Positions 17,213 through 25,524 of a DNA stretch of 64,000 bases are shown here, piece after piece. The stretch comes from Oscillospiraceae bacterium. GTDB taxonomy: Bacteria > Bacillota > Clostridia > Oscillospirales > Oscillospiraceae. The DNA is taken from assembly GCA_017416245.1 (NCBI GenBank), contig JAFQCX010000021.1, positions 1 through 64,000 of the forward strand, in the 5' to 3' direction. The stretch's first letter is position 1; each line of letters starts with the position of its first letter. The notes below the pieces were generated by a model. It worked only from the letters and a program-made list of their open reading frames with translations, searched no databases and had not been told where the DNA came from. The position numbers and the translations under genes are program-made.

Positions 17213-17791
17213 TTAATCTTCTTTGCAATACCACACGGTAATTTCCACAGCGTATCCGCTGTAATCCTCCGTTGTGGAAAGCGTGATGTTTGTACGGTCC
17301 ACGCCAACCGTAAATTTGTTAAGGAACGGGAGCGCCAGCACGTTTTCTCCATCGGTGACAACCCCTTCCCACTTAACAGGAACGATATCACCCAGCCCGT
17401 GGGGGATCGCCTGCTCAGCGCTGTCAGGCGCATTTTCCACGGAGATGTTTTTTGCGTACACCGGCTTCCCGCCGTATCGTTTTGTTGTTCTGTACTCCGT
17501 GCCGTCCGCCACAGGCGGGTTTTCCCATTCCCAGGGATTCCACGTTGCGCCACCGTCAACCGTATCCCTGCGCAGCTCCGAGCCGCTTTGGCTGTCAAAC
17601 ACGTACTGCCAAATACGGCCATTTGCACCTACAACAAACAAGGGCGCCCCGCTAACGGGACACCCTTGCGCATTTTCTTTTATCCAATACCAGCTGTTTG
17701 CAAGGCAGGTATCCACATTGTCGGTTTCGCCGGCACCCGCCCTTATTAAAGGCGTGCGGCCAACCCCGCCGATTGCTCCTGTACCGCCCAC
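17213..17791 (-). CDS. tail fibre or receptor-binding protein (short paralog)
   Basis: A 192-residue protein with a Gly-rich N-terminus. Residues 89-115 (WENPP...G.EYRTT.R....PVYAKNIS) are clearly paralogous to a segment of the 274-residue fibre encoded at 18209-19033. The C-terminal 80 residues look like a beta-sandwich head. Start is GTG at 17791 after AGGAGGCGT. The shared block suggests interchangeable fibre tips that arose by duplication. Confidence 0.6.
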   Translation of the reverse strand: MGGTGAIGGVGRTPLIRAGAGETDNVDTCLANSWYWIKENAQGCPVSGAPLFVVGANGRIWQYVFDSQSGSELRRDTVDGGATWNPWEWENPPVADGTEYRTTKRYGGKPVYAKNISVENAPDSAEQAIPHGLGDIVPVKWEGVVTDGENVLALPFLNKFTVGVDRTNITLSTTEDYSGYAVEITVWYCKED

Positions 17792-17794
17792 GGC

Positions 17795-17920
17795 TTACGC
17801 CTCCTGTCCTAAGATGTCGGCAGCCTGCTCAGGGGTTAAGATGCCCTTGTCCACGGCATTCATTACCATCTCTTCCGTCCACAAGCCCTGCTTGTACCAC
17901 TTTTTGATTTTCTCAAACAT
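17795..17920 (-). CDS. XkdX-like small protein
   Basis: A 41-residue protein: MFEKIKKWYKQGLWTEEMV, then NAVDKGILTPEQAADILG. This matches the XkdX family of tiny phage tail-region proteins. It sits between two fibre-region genes with 3-base gaps on both sides. Role in the virion is unknown; the family is found with fibre and collar genes. Confidence 0.8.
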   Translation of the reverse strand: MFEKIKKWYKQGLWTEEMVMNAVDKGILTPEQAADILGQEA

Positions 17921-17923
17921 CGC

Positions 17924-18196
17924 TTACACCTCCAAAAGCGTGTCGGTCATCATAGCCGTATAGGTAACCTGCGCTTCTATAACATCCAACTGGCTGGGCG
18001 TGTCTGCCGGATCGGGCTGTCCATCGTCTTCGATGGTGTACTCACCGTTATAGGCTTTTTCAGCCGCCTGTGCAATTTGCTCATCGGAGGGATTCTCGAT
18101 CGTTACTTCCGCAAGCGAAAGCTGCTGTTCCACTTCTTTGGTTTCGGGGTTGAAAACACTCATATATCCCTCGATTTTATAGGTTAAAACTTTCAT
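17924..18196 (-). CDS. small fibre-region protein
   Basis: A 90-residue acidic protein beginning MKVLTYKIEGYMSVFNPET. Genes like this often precede xkdX in Clostridia prophages and may be fibre chaperones or tip proteins; that is recalled, not shown. A strong AAGGAGGGG site fixes the start. Confidence 0.6.
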   Translation of the reverse strand: MKVLTYKIEGYMSVFNPETKEVEQQLSLAEVTIENPSDEQIAQAAEKAYNGEYTIEDDGQPDPADTPSQLDVIEAQVTYTAMMTDTLLEV

Positions 18197-18208
18197 ACAT
18201 ACCCCTCC

Positions 18209-19033
18209 TTATGTAGTCTTGGTGTAGTACAGGTCAAAGTAAAATGTACAAGGACTAACTGTGTCCTTATAAAGTCTTAACGAAATGGCCTTATAGTTAA
18301 CCTGGTTGATGGAAACTGAACCGCCCGCCATAGCTTGCGCAGGAAGCGAATAGGTTTTGAAATTTCCATTACAACGAACCAAACAGTTAAAGTTTGTGAT
18401 TCCGTGTGGAATGGTAACATCGCTAGCCGTATCTGCACCACCGATTGTTTCGGTTGTTGTATAGGAAATTCTCTTTGCATAAACAGGCGCATCATCACAC
18501 CGTTCTGTGGTGCGGTATTCCACACCCGGCACCATCGGCGGGTTTTCAACTTCCCATTCTTCCCAACTGCCGCCATACGCCTGCTTGCGCCGGATCACCG
18601 CGTTGTTGTCCAAAGGGCGTACCTCCTGCCATACGCCGGAATACTCATCATATTCCGTGCCGGCACTGGTGACGTTTCCTACTAACACGGAAGCCATAGG
18701 AAATTCCATCCCGCACAAATGGAAAAACCGATTCGGGCTTCCATTGTCACTAAACTCACTCACCAGGTTATACCAGCCATTGCCGGTTAGATCATCCAGA
18801 TCATCGATATTGCGAAGTGTCCGTTCCGGGAATCCACCCAAACCGAACCCCGCAGGAGCTGCACCAACTTGCGAAGCCGTTGTGCTATGAGGGTTATTTT
18901 GGTTATTTATGTGACTTTTTAGCAATTCGCCGCCCGTGAATTCGCCTGGGTCACCCTTGTCGCCCTTTTCACCCCGAATGGTAAGGATCTCCTGTACATT
19001 CCCTTCGGCATCTCTAACCTTCAAGATTGCCAT
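18209..19033 (-). CDS. tail fibre with collagen-like stalk
   Basis: A 274-residue protein. The N-terminal adhesion segment is followed by a short collagen-like run (RGEKGDKGDPGEF, 20-32) and an NPHSTTASQVGAAP motif (47-60) common in phage tail-fibre and side-tail-fibre proteins. The middle resembles a fibre shaft, and residues 165-200 are shared with the gene at 17213-17791. The C-terminus is beta-rich and may recognise the host surface. Confidence 0.75.
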   Translation of the reverse strand: MAILKVRDAEGNVQEILTIRGEKGDKGDPGEFTGGELLKSHINNQNNPHSTTASQVGAAPAGFGLGGFPERTLRNIDDLDDLTGNGWYNLVSEFSDNGSPNRFFHLCGMEFPMASVLVGNVTSAGTEYDEYSGVWQEVRPLDNNAVIRRKQAYGGSWEEWEVENPPMVPGVEYRTTERCDDAPVYAKRISYTTTETIGGADTASDVTIPHGITNFNCLVRCNGNFKTYSLPAQAMAGGSVSINQVNYKAISLRLYKDTVSPCTFYFDLYYTKTT

Positions 19034-19036
19034 AAC

Positions 19037-19204
19037 TTATTCCTCCTTTTGTTCCGTTACAACGCCATACCTATCAAACAAAGCCTTTACTTCTTCATTC
19101 TTTAGGATTTTGTTCTGCTGGCCTTGATTTAAGGCGTCAAAAACTGTCTGCAACGCATTTTTTGTTTCGGCATAGACCGCTTCTGCTTTTTTTGTCCAAG
19201 TCAT
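19037..19204 (-). CDS. 55-residue fibre-region protein
   Basis: A small helical protein (MTWTKKAEAVYAETKNALQT, then LFDRYGVVTEQKEE). It overlaps the upstream gene by one base and lies 3 bases from the next, with a typical phage operon arrangement. No family assigned with confidence. Confidence 0.65.
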   Translation of the reverse strand: MTWTKKAEAVYAETKNALQTVFDALNQGQQNKILKNEEVKALFDRYGVVTEQKEE

Positions 19205-19416
19205 CACTCCACCCCCAAAATATTCAACGCATTGATTGCATCTGCCAGTTCGTCCTGTTCCACAGGGATTTCAGTTTCCTCATAGGTATATTGGCAAGGA
19301 ACAATGTCGATTGCCTCGTCATACATAATGCCGGTTTCCGCTTGAAGCAACTTCATACCGCTATCGGAATAGTGCCGAATCAATGTGCCATCTTTTAATA
19401 ATTCTGTTTTTATCAT
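19204..19416 (-). CDS. 70-residue fibre-region protein
   Basis: The sequence runs MIKTELLKDGTLIRHYSDSG and continues with YTYEETEIPVEQD. Short proteins with this pattern are frequent between fibre genes in Clostridia phages. It shares tight spacing with both neighbours. Function unknown. Confidence 0.65.
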   Translation of the reverse strand: MIKTELLKDGTLIRHYSDSGMKLLQAETGIMYDEAIDIVPCQYTYEETEIPVEQDELADAINALNILGVE

Positions 19417-19419
19417 CGG

Positions 19420-20097
19420 TTATTCCTCCAATTCACTGATCGGCTTGATATTGTCTGCAAAGGTAGCCCAATTTGTTGCAGTTTTATAGGTTTCTACCAA
19501 GTTGTCTGGAACATAGATATAGCCAGTACCGCTTTGGATAGGAGATTTATTAAATGCACTAACGTTATCTAGTGGGTTTAACTCGTTGCCACCTAAAACC
19601 AACGTGGTAAGTGCTGTTTCATTAAACCAACTAGCACCGATTGTATTACCGCTCAATTTTGGAAGTCGTACTGTTTTTAATAGTTGTGCCTTATAACATA
19701 GTGCTGTACCAGTAGCAGAAGTTAGATTTGGTAAATCAAGTTCCGTTATTTTCGAATTAGAAAAAGTGTATGCCGTATTGACTATCGTTGTTAAATTTGG
19801 CAAATATACACTTTTCAATTTAATGCAAGACCTAAAAGTGCCTTGCCCTTGAAAGATAATGCAGTTCGGCAATGAAACGCTTTCTATATAAGACTGTGAC
19901 TCAAAAGCACTATCTCTCAGTTCTGTAATTTTATCGCTAAAATACCCACCGCTAAAAGAACCGTCCAAAATCAAGTCCGCATCGTTTACAATATCACCGA
20001 TAATATCCACATTCACATCAATGTTTCTGTCGCAATACTTTCCTGCGGTGGCAAGGGTAGTTGTGCCGTTTTTGTCAATGTTTATTTGTGTGTTCAT
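19420..20097 (-). CDS. leucine-rich-repeat (BspA-like) fibre protein
   Basis: A 225-residue protein. Residues 65-190 contain several LRR_5/BspA-type repeats (LPNCI, LPNLT, LPNLTS, LPKLSG at about 22-residue spacing). Residues 190-215 (GYIYVPDNLVETYKTATNWA) match the motif that typically closes this repeat type. Such repeats in phage fibre regions probably form an adhesive solenoid. The protein overlaps the upstream gene by 4 bases. Confidence 0.75.
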   Translation of the reverse strand: MNTQINIDKNGTTTLATAGKYCDRNIDVNVDIIGDIVNDADLILDGSFSGGYFSDKITELRDSAFESQSYIESVSLPNCIIFQGQGTFRSCIKLKSVYLPNLTTIVNTAYTFSNSKITELDLPNLTSATGTALCYKAQLLKTVRLPKLSGNTIGASWFNETALTTLVLGGNELNPLDNVSAFNKSPIQSGTGYIYVPDNLVETYKTATNWATFADNIKPISELEE

Positions 20098-20405
20098 TCG
20101 ACTACCTCCCCGTTGTAGACAGGCAGCGTAGCGATAACTTCCGCTATGAGTTCATCAAACGTTAAGGTATCTCCGTTTGGGTCGATCTGCACATTGCAGT
20201 CCTCCGGCATTTCTCCGGAGCCAATATACACACCGGAGTTTCCCCGGTCGCCCTGCGGGCCTACCAGCGATGCTAACCACTCCTCTTTTGTTCCTTCAAA
20301 GCCTTCCAGTACCGCCACCTCATAGGCACTGTAGCCCCGCAGCTCGTGCAGGCGGTTAATGTTTCCCTGCAGGATCTCACCCTTTATGCTTCCTTTTAAG
20401 CTCAT
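20094..20405 (-). CDS. collagen-like upper fibre or adaptor protein
   Basis: A 103-residue protein. Residues 26-46 (AYEVAVLEGFEGTKEEWLAS) are the common motif that precedes collagen-like stalks in Gram-positive phage fibres, and GPQGDRG follows. It overlaps both neighbours by 4 bases. Probably an attachment or adaptor subunit of the fibre. Confidence 0.65.
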   Translation of the reverse strand: MSLKGSIKGEILQGNINRLHELRGYSAYEVAVLEGFEGTKEEWLASLVGPQGDRGNSGVYIGSGEMPEDCNVQIDPNGDTLTFDELIAEVIATLPVYNGEVVE

Positions 20406-20794
20406 AGTTCCGTTTCCTCCTTGCTGATCCCTTCGCCGCCCTCTGGCAAAAGCCGGAACACCGCAGGTCCGTCCTCATCGTAGCCAACGATGGTCTGCGG
20501 TCCGCTGGGCGTATTCAGCTCGATCTCGTACCAGTAATCCTTGGGCTTGTTGATGCTCTCGCCGATTTTGGTATCCTCTTCAGAAAGAAAAACCTCCACC
20601 TGCTCTGCATCCTCCAAGACGGGGAAGTCCTTTTGCAGAACAACGTTATCGCAGCCCTTCTTTTCAAATATCTTGATTCTCAGCACATCCCCCTGCTGAA
20701 ATACGTGGGGTACGCCGTCGTCAGCTGCCGTAACATTGAAGAACACGATGTCTCCCCTGGTCGCGGAGATATCTTTTCCATCGATTGCAAACAT
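20402..20794 (-). CDS. fibre-region structural protein
   Basis: A 130-residue beta-rich protein (D-I-S-A-T-R-G-D near the start, ILRIKIFEKKG-like strand pattern) similar in layout to proteins preceding collagen-like fibres in Clostridia prophages. Likely a virion component; no enzymatic motif. Confidence 0.55.
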   Translation of the reverse strand: MFAIDGKDISATRGDIVFFNVTAADDGVPHVFQQGDVLRIKIFEKKGCDNVVLQKDFPVLEDAEQVEVFLSEEDTKIGESINKPKDYWYEIELNTPSGPQTIVGYDEDGPAVFRLLPEGGEGISKEETEL

Positions 20795-20803
20795 CTCATC
20801 ACC

Positions 20804-21154
20804 TTATCCTTTCAGCAGCTCATACTGCCCGATCGCCTCTTCCACCGTACACATTCTGTACTCCGGGATGGTATAGCCCATCCCCTCCACATACACCAGC
20901 AGCTGGCCCTTTTCGATCTCCACCTCCTGGTGGGATTTTTCCGTCACCTTCTTGCCGTTCTTTCGCAGGTAGGTCCGTTCCATGTCGGTGATCAGAACAT
21001 CCCCCTGGATCTTCTGGGTTACCTTGAAATCGTACCCCTCGTCCGTGTCGTGGTCATCGCACAGGTGAATATCCTCGCCGTCATACTGAAATCCGCCGTA
21101 GAAACCCACATTGGGGACGATCACATACTTGTTAAGCTTTTCAATTTCTTTCAT
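20804..21154 (-). CDS. unknown phage protein upstream of fibre genes
   Basis: A 116-residue protein of mixed alpha/beta type with no recognised motif. The ATG at 21154 has AAGGAGGT at good spacing; an ATG six codons upstream lies before that site and is disfavoured. The gene follows a terminator and repeat cluster that separates it from the capsid genes, so it may be transcribed by read-through or from an unseen promoter. Confidence 0.5.
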   Translation of the reverse strand: MKEIEKLNKYVIVPNVGFYGGFQYDGEDIHLCDDHDTDEGYDFKVTQKIQGDVLITDMERTYLRKNGKKVTEKSHQEVEIEKGQLLVYVEGMGYTIPEYRMCTVEEAIGQYELLKG

Positions 21155-21233
21155 ATTTTTAACCTCCTTCATACCTGCCGGAGTTGAACCGGCTATCGCC
21201 CTTGGTATGATATTTCCTGTAATCCGTATTTCT

Positions 21234-21315
21234 GTAGGGCGGAGGCTTGCTCCCGCCGCATTGTAGGGGACGGGTTTCCCGTCCCGCTGTAGGGGCTTAT
21301 CAATTGCTCGTCCGC
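21234..21315. repeat. cluster of short interspersed palindromic repeats
   Basis: Three units in a row, each starting GTAGGG and containing an imperfect palindrome: 21234-21259, 21263-21287 and 21289-21315. The second unit (GTAGGGGACGGG, TTT, CCCGTCCCGC) recurs at 29346. A 67-codon frame across this cluster is a by-product of the repeats, not a gene. Confidence 0.7.
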
Positions 21316-21354
21316 AAAACCTCCCCCATATCGCCCGCCTATATCCACAAAAAA

Positions 21355-21375
21355 GGGGACGGATTTTCCGTCCCC
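21355..21375 (-). terminator. terminator after capsid genes
   Basis: The stem GGGGACGG/CCGTCCCC is flanked by A6 and T4, so it works on either strand. It lies just after the stop codon of the capsid-accessory gene at 21383. Confidence 0.8.
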
Positions 21376-21382
21376 TTTTCCC

Positions 21383-21733
21383 TTAGTAAAGTACAACCGC
21401 CTTCACAGCTGCGTTTGCCGGCACGAACAGCATCGTGCCATCTGTATTTGCCCATCTTGCGCTTTCAAAACGGAAGATGGCAAATGCACCGGCCGCCACG
21501 TTAACGGTCTCGTCGCTGTCAGAAGCAGCATAAGAGCCCTTTGTGGGCGCCTTCACGGTGAAGTCGTATGCATTTGCGGTGTCGGCGTTATGTACCAGCA
21601 CCACAACATACTCGTCAGTTGCCCGGGGCAAAGTCACCTGCAGACCGTCCTTGGCGGTGGTGGCTGCCTCAAAAGCGAAACTGGTGATATTGTTCACCTC
21701 ACCCTTCACAGGGGTCATAACCTTAACTGCCAT
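21383..21733 (-). CDS. capsid decoration or head-fibre-like protein
   Basis: A 116-residue protein of small residues and beta strands (VLVHNADTANAYDFTVKAPT), immediately downstream of the coat gene. This size and position fits a decoration or head-fibre protein. No catalytic motif. Confidence 0.55.
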   Translation of the reverse strand: MAVKVMTPVKGEVNNITSFAFEAATTAKDGLQVTLPRATDEYVVVLVHNADTANAYDFTVKAPTKGSYAASDSDETVNVAAGAFAIFRFESARWANTDGTMLFVPANAAVKAVVLY

Positions 21734-21750
21734 GTTTCATCGCTCCTTTC

Positions 21751-22563
21751 TTAGTGCGCCTTAATGACGTACAGTTCCTTGGGACGCACCAGCTTTGCGC
21801 CGTATACGTGCAGGCCCTTGATGATGTCGGCAAAGCCCTTTTCCTTGCGGGCTGTCTCCATCTTCTCCATCTGGTTGGCGAAGGCGATTGCCTTCTTGGT
21901 GCGGATCATCTCGTAAGTGTCCACGCCGTCGTTAAACAGGTTGTTGGACATACGCAGGTAGGTGTTGGCGTACTTGCCAACGGCGCCGCGCTTCACGTAC
22001 TCCACGTTCTCAGTGAACAGGGATGCCAGCTCTCTGCGCAGACCCACGATGTGCTCGGGGCACAGGTCAGCGGCCAGCTCGGTCTTCTGAGATACGTTGT
22101 TCTCGTACAGCTTGATGTGCGCCTCATCGATGGGGGCAAGGAAGCTGTCTACCGCGCTCAGGTCGGTGGACGCAGAGGTCATATTCTTGTTGGCATTCTT
22201 CGCGATTCTGCCAACAAAGGCATCGGCGCTCTCTGCCAGGGCATTCTTTGCCTCGTCAAACTGGGTTTCCAGATAACCGGCAATGGACTGTGCCTTATCC
22301 ACATCATCCACCTCGAAGGCAAATGCGTCGGACTCGGTAATGTCCAAATACTGGGAGTTGTCGCCCAGGTTTTCGATGTTCAGGTCCTTACCGGGCACAT
22401 ACTTCTGAATGGTGGGTCTTGTTGCACCCACGATCTTCAGCCGTGCGCCGGCAGTGATCTCTCCTTCGAACTTGTAGTCGCACCAGTTTGCCAGCACAAG
22501 CTCCTTCTTCAGTTCGGTTTCGCAGTACTTAGACCAGTACATAGGCTTGAAATTACCAGCCAT
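21751..22563 (-). CDS. major capsid protein (P22-coat-like)
   Basis: A 270-residue protein. The N-terminus (MYWSKYCETELKKELVLANW) and the following GARLKIVGATRPTI segment are typical of short P22-type coat proteins in Gram-positive phages. It lies between the scaffold and decoration genes and has its own strong AAAGGAATGA site. The fold assignment is by pattern and synteny. Confidence 0.75.
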   Translation of the reverse strand: MAGNFKPMYWSKYCETELKKELVLANWCDYKFEGEITAGARLKIVGATRPTIQKYVPGKDLNIENLGDNSQYLDITESDAFAFEVDDVDKAQSIAGYLETQFDEAKNALAESADAFVGRIAKNANKNMTSASTDLSAVDSFLAPIDEAHIKLYENNVSQKTELAADLCPEHIVGLRRELASLFTENVEYVKRGAVGKYANTYLRMSNNLFNDGVDTYEMIRTKKAIAFANQMEKMETARKEKGFADIIKGLHVYGAKLVRPKELYVIKAH

Positions 22564-22589
22564 TTTTGAATCATTCCTTTCAAATCAAA

Positions 22590-23396
22590 TTATTTGTCGT
22601 TTTTCCACTTCAGCATAGATTCCCGCACCCGCTTCATAACCTCAGGGTTATTGAAATCTGCGGCAGTGAGCCTGTCCACATCCTGCGGGGTGTAGAAATC
22701 TTTTATGCCTTTTGTGTCTGTGGGGGTGTTATTCAAACTCCCCATAGGCTGAATATCCTGCTTGGGATGCAGCAAGCGATAGTGCTCGCAAATCTTTTCA
22801 GCAGGTGTAGAAGCACTGCACAAATCCACAAGCGCTTGGAAATCTGCGCTTTCCAGCTCCTGCTCTGTGATGCCGTGCTCCAAAAAGTCAGCACGCCGCT
22901 GCTGGGCTTGCTGATGCTCTGCCAATACCCGCAGCAGAGCGTTTTCCTTGGGACTTCTGCCGTCTTCACCCAACTTTTCCAGCCGGGCCACTTCATCCTT
23001 CACCTCATCCGCGCCAAAGCTGATGATCTCCTTGGCGTCTGCCTGAGCCAGGATCGCAATATCCCTTTCGGAGTATGCCGGCTGCTCCGGAATGGTTGCG
23101 CCCTTGCCCTGGTAATAGGCTTTTAAGTGTTCAGCAATTTCCCTGGGGTTTGTCTTGCCGGTACCGGCTGTCAGCACGTCCATCAGCGGGCCATACTCCC
23201 GCTTGATGTTCTGCTCAAACTTTGACCGCTCCCGGGCAAGTCTGCCCGCCATCATACCATCCACTTCCTCTTGGGTGAATGTCTTAGCGGGCTGTTCAGC
23301 AGGCTGTCCCTGCTGCTGGTCGGAGCCCTCCGCCACGGCTTGGGGATTTCCCTCCAAGATAATGTCTTCCTGCTCCACGATTTTGTTGTCTTCCAT
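22590..23396 (-). CDS. phage scaffolding protein
   Basis: A 268-residue acidic, Gln/Glu-rich, mostly helical protein directly upstream of the coat gene. Residues 40-60 (FTQEEVDGMMAGRLARERSK) are the motif common to Gram-positive phage scaffold proteins. It should direct procapsid assembly and be absent from the mature head. Confidence 0.8.
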   Translation of the reverse strand: MEDNKIVEQEDIILEGNPQAVAEGSDQQQGQPAEQPAKTFTQEEVDGMMAGRLARERSKFEQNIKREYGPLMDVLTAGTGKTNPREIAEHLKAYYQGKGATIPEQPAYSERDIAILAQADAKEIISFGADEVKDEVARLEKLGEDGRSPKENALLRVLAEHQQAQQRRADFLEHGITEQELESADFQALVDLCSASTPAEKICEHYRLLHPKQDIQPMGSLNNTPTDTKGIKDFYTPQDVDRLTAADFNNPEVMKRVRESMLKWKNDK

Positions 23397-23507
23397 TGAT
23401 TTTTCCTCCTATTTTTGTGCAGGTGTTGTTTCACCCCATCCAAGAGCTTTTTACGCCTTCCCTGTCTGGGCAATAAAAAAACAGCTTTTCAGGCGGTCTG
23501 TTTTTCG

Positions 23508-23546
23508 GTCATTGCGAGGCAGTGCGCACACTGCCGTGGCAATCCC
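23508..23546. repeat. interspersed repeat (TCATTGCGAGG...GTGGCAATCCC)
   Basis: A palindromic repeat in the gap between scaffold and portal genes, matching a second copy at 29384-29417. The ends are complementary (CATTGC...GCAATC). Such repeats are common in Clostridia chromosomes and lie here inside a prophage. The gap 23397-23571 holds nothing else evident. Confidence 0.7.
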
Positions 23547-23571
23547 TAACAATGCCTTCAGCTGCTCTTTC

Positions 23572-25269
23572 CTATGCTGTTTGCCCTAACTGCCGCATAA
23601 TTGCCGCGATTTGGGCTTGCTGGCTCTGCATATCTCCATCCACAAACTGATTGCCCCGGGCAAGCATCATCTGGCTGTTTGCCTCGATCTGCGCGATCTG
23701 CTGCTGGGTCTGCCGAATCCGTTTGATGATACCCTTCAGCTTCAGCTTCGGCGCAACTGCATCGTCGTCCAGAGCCTCCACGTAGGCCTCCAGCTCGTTG
23801 AGCCGCTGGGGGTTGAACAGGCCCTTCAGCAGCAGGTTTTCAATGGTCTGCTCCTGAGCAAACTTGTCAAACACGCTCTTAGGCGTTATATCGATTTTCA
23901 CCGCCGCCTGCAGCTGCTTCAGCACGTGCTGGGGCACCTTGACGATTTGATACACGTCTTCTCCGTCGGGCCCCGGTACCGTCTGCTCCAAATTGATGCC
24001 GCCCTCAGAATAAGCAATCAAGTACTCAAGCATGATGTTTGCAAAGTCCTCAATGAAGTCCTTGCAGGTCTCCTTCTGCTCCGTCATGGGCGCTTGGGAT
24101 GCCTGCTGTACCGCCAAGATAGCGCGGCCGGAGGCAGTCTCCGGGTTGATTTGACCGGTTGCAGAATCACCGGCGCCGGCAAGGTCTCTTGACACCTGTA
24201 CCAGCTCGTCCTGAATCTGCTTCACATCCGGGGACATCTGCGCCGGGGGCAGTGTTCCCACCACCTTCCGCACGTCGTCCACCGTCTGACCTTGGGTATG
24301 GATCACACCGCCCACCTTGCTTAACTGGTTGGGATTGGAGATTTTGGAGACATCCGCCACGGTCTTGGGATACGCCTGCTGCTTTGCCGTCAGAAGGCGG
24401 CGCATCAGGGTCTTGTTTACCTCCAGCTGATTGGGGATCAGCTGACGCACCTCACCCTCACCCCGGGCAGAGCCTTTCTTCTCCTCCCACACGAAATGGG
24501 CAACAGGATAGCGGGAAATGCCCAGGTTTTTGTCCTTGGCGATCTCTACGAAGCGTGAGGCAATGGAGAAATGCACGGTGCCTTTCACCTTGTACATCTT
24601 GTAGACGATCGTTACCATATCGTCCACTTCCTGCTTTGCTGCCTCGCCTGCCTCCTCCAAGGTGTCATTGTCGCCGATGAGAGCCTGCAGCTGCTCTGCG
24701 CTGACACCGTAGCTTTCCGCCAATTCCTGGGCATTTACCACCGGCATACGCTTCCTGATCAGGATGTACGGCTGGTGCTGAATGTCCATATCGTTTTCGT
24801 TGCCGTAGTAGATGTCATTCTTGTCGATAACCTCACACACCGGCATCATGGTGCTTTGGTCGAAGTTTACGTACAAAACGCCCTCGTCATTGATTGCCGC
24901 ATCCTTGGTGATCATACGGAGCTTTTTGTCCATCTTCTGGGTGTCCCACACCCGGGAGGCATAGCGGTTGAGCATATCGCAAATCTTCTTTGCCTCCTGC
25001 TGGAATGCCTCGCTTTCGTGGTTTTGGGATGCATAGTTAATGGCATACAAATTGGCGTGGATCACCGCGCACTTGTACTTCACAATGGGCTTAATGAAGT
25101 TGATCTGCACCGGCTCAACCTCTCCCAGCTTTGCGCCTTCCCACTGGCTGCCGTTGTACATCCGATGGTTCACGTCCGTGTCGGTGTAAACGTTCATCCT
25201 GTGGTGATAGCTTCTGCCCTTTTCAAACAACGCCCAAATGGTTGTCTCCTGAATTTCCTTTCTGTCCAT
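23572..25269 (-). CDS. phage portal protein
   Basis: A 565-residue protein. The N-terminal half has the pattern of portal proteins (YNGSQW, then INFIKPIVKYKCAVIH, and a C-terminal QAEIEANSQ-rich helical crown of about residues 440-565 with long Gln runs). The synteny terminase, small membrane protein, portal, scaffold, coat supports it. It forms the dodecameric DNA entry channel. Confidence 0.85.
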   Translation of the reverse strand: MDRKEIQETTIWALFEKGRSYHHRMNVYTDTDVNHRMYNGSQWEGAKLGEVEPVQINFIKPIVKYKCAVIHANLYAINYASQNHESEAFQQEAKKICDMLNRYASRVWDTQKMDKKLRMITKDAAINDEGVLYVNFDQSTMMPVCEVIDKNDIYYGNENDMDIQHQPYILIRKRMPVVNAQELAESYGVSAEQLQALIGDNDTLEEAGEAAKQEVDDMVTIVYKMYKVKGTVHFSIASRFVEIAKDKNLGISRYPVAHFVWEEKKGSARGEGEVRQLIPNQLEVNKTLMRRLLTAKQQAYPKTVADVSKISNPNQLSKVGGVIHTQGQTVDDVRKVVGTLPPAQMSPDVKQIQDELVQVSRDLAGAGDSATGQINPETASGRAILAVQQASQAPMTEQKETCKDFIEDFANIMLEYLIAYSEGGINLEQTVPGPDGEDVYQIVKVPQHVLKQLQAAVKIDITPKSVFDKFAQEQTIENLLLKGLFNPQRLNELEAYVEALDDDAVAPKLKLKGIIKRIRQTQQQIAQIEANSQMMLARGNQFVDGDMQSQQAQIAAIMRQLGQTA

Positions 25270-25515
25270 TTATACTTCCTCCTGACCGCCACCGTAGGGG
25301 TCGTAGTTGTCCACATTTCGCATAATCGCGTCAAATTGTTCCTTTTCCGCGTCTGCCTCCACCTGCTGCTTAATCTCCCGGACAGCCGCCACCACATTGG
25401 GCGGGGTCACCTTCACCGGCACACCCTTGTCCACCTTCTGCCGGACGTTCACGCCCACCAAAAAGCAAAGGATGTTCATTGCCCCAACGGCCAGTATGAT
25501 TGCCAAACTTTCCAT
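25270..25515 (-). CDS. small membrane protein between terminase and portal
   Basis: An 81-residue protein with one N-terminal transmembrane segment (about 4-22) followed by a charged helical region. It is immediately adjacent to the portal gene, with a GGAGGAACAG site. Small proteins with this layout recur at this locus in related phages. Function unknown. Confidence 0.65.
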   Translation of the reverse strand: MESLAIILAVGAMNILCFLVGVNVRQKVDKGVPVKVTPPNVVAAVREIKQQVEADAEKEQFDAIMRNVDNYDPYGGGQEEV

Positions 25516-25524
25516 CTGTTCCTC

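Noticed and set aside
21193..21396. 67-codon minus-strand frame
   Set aside because: Composed almost entirely of the interspersed palindromic repeats and a terminator.
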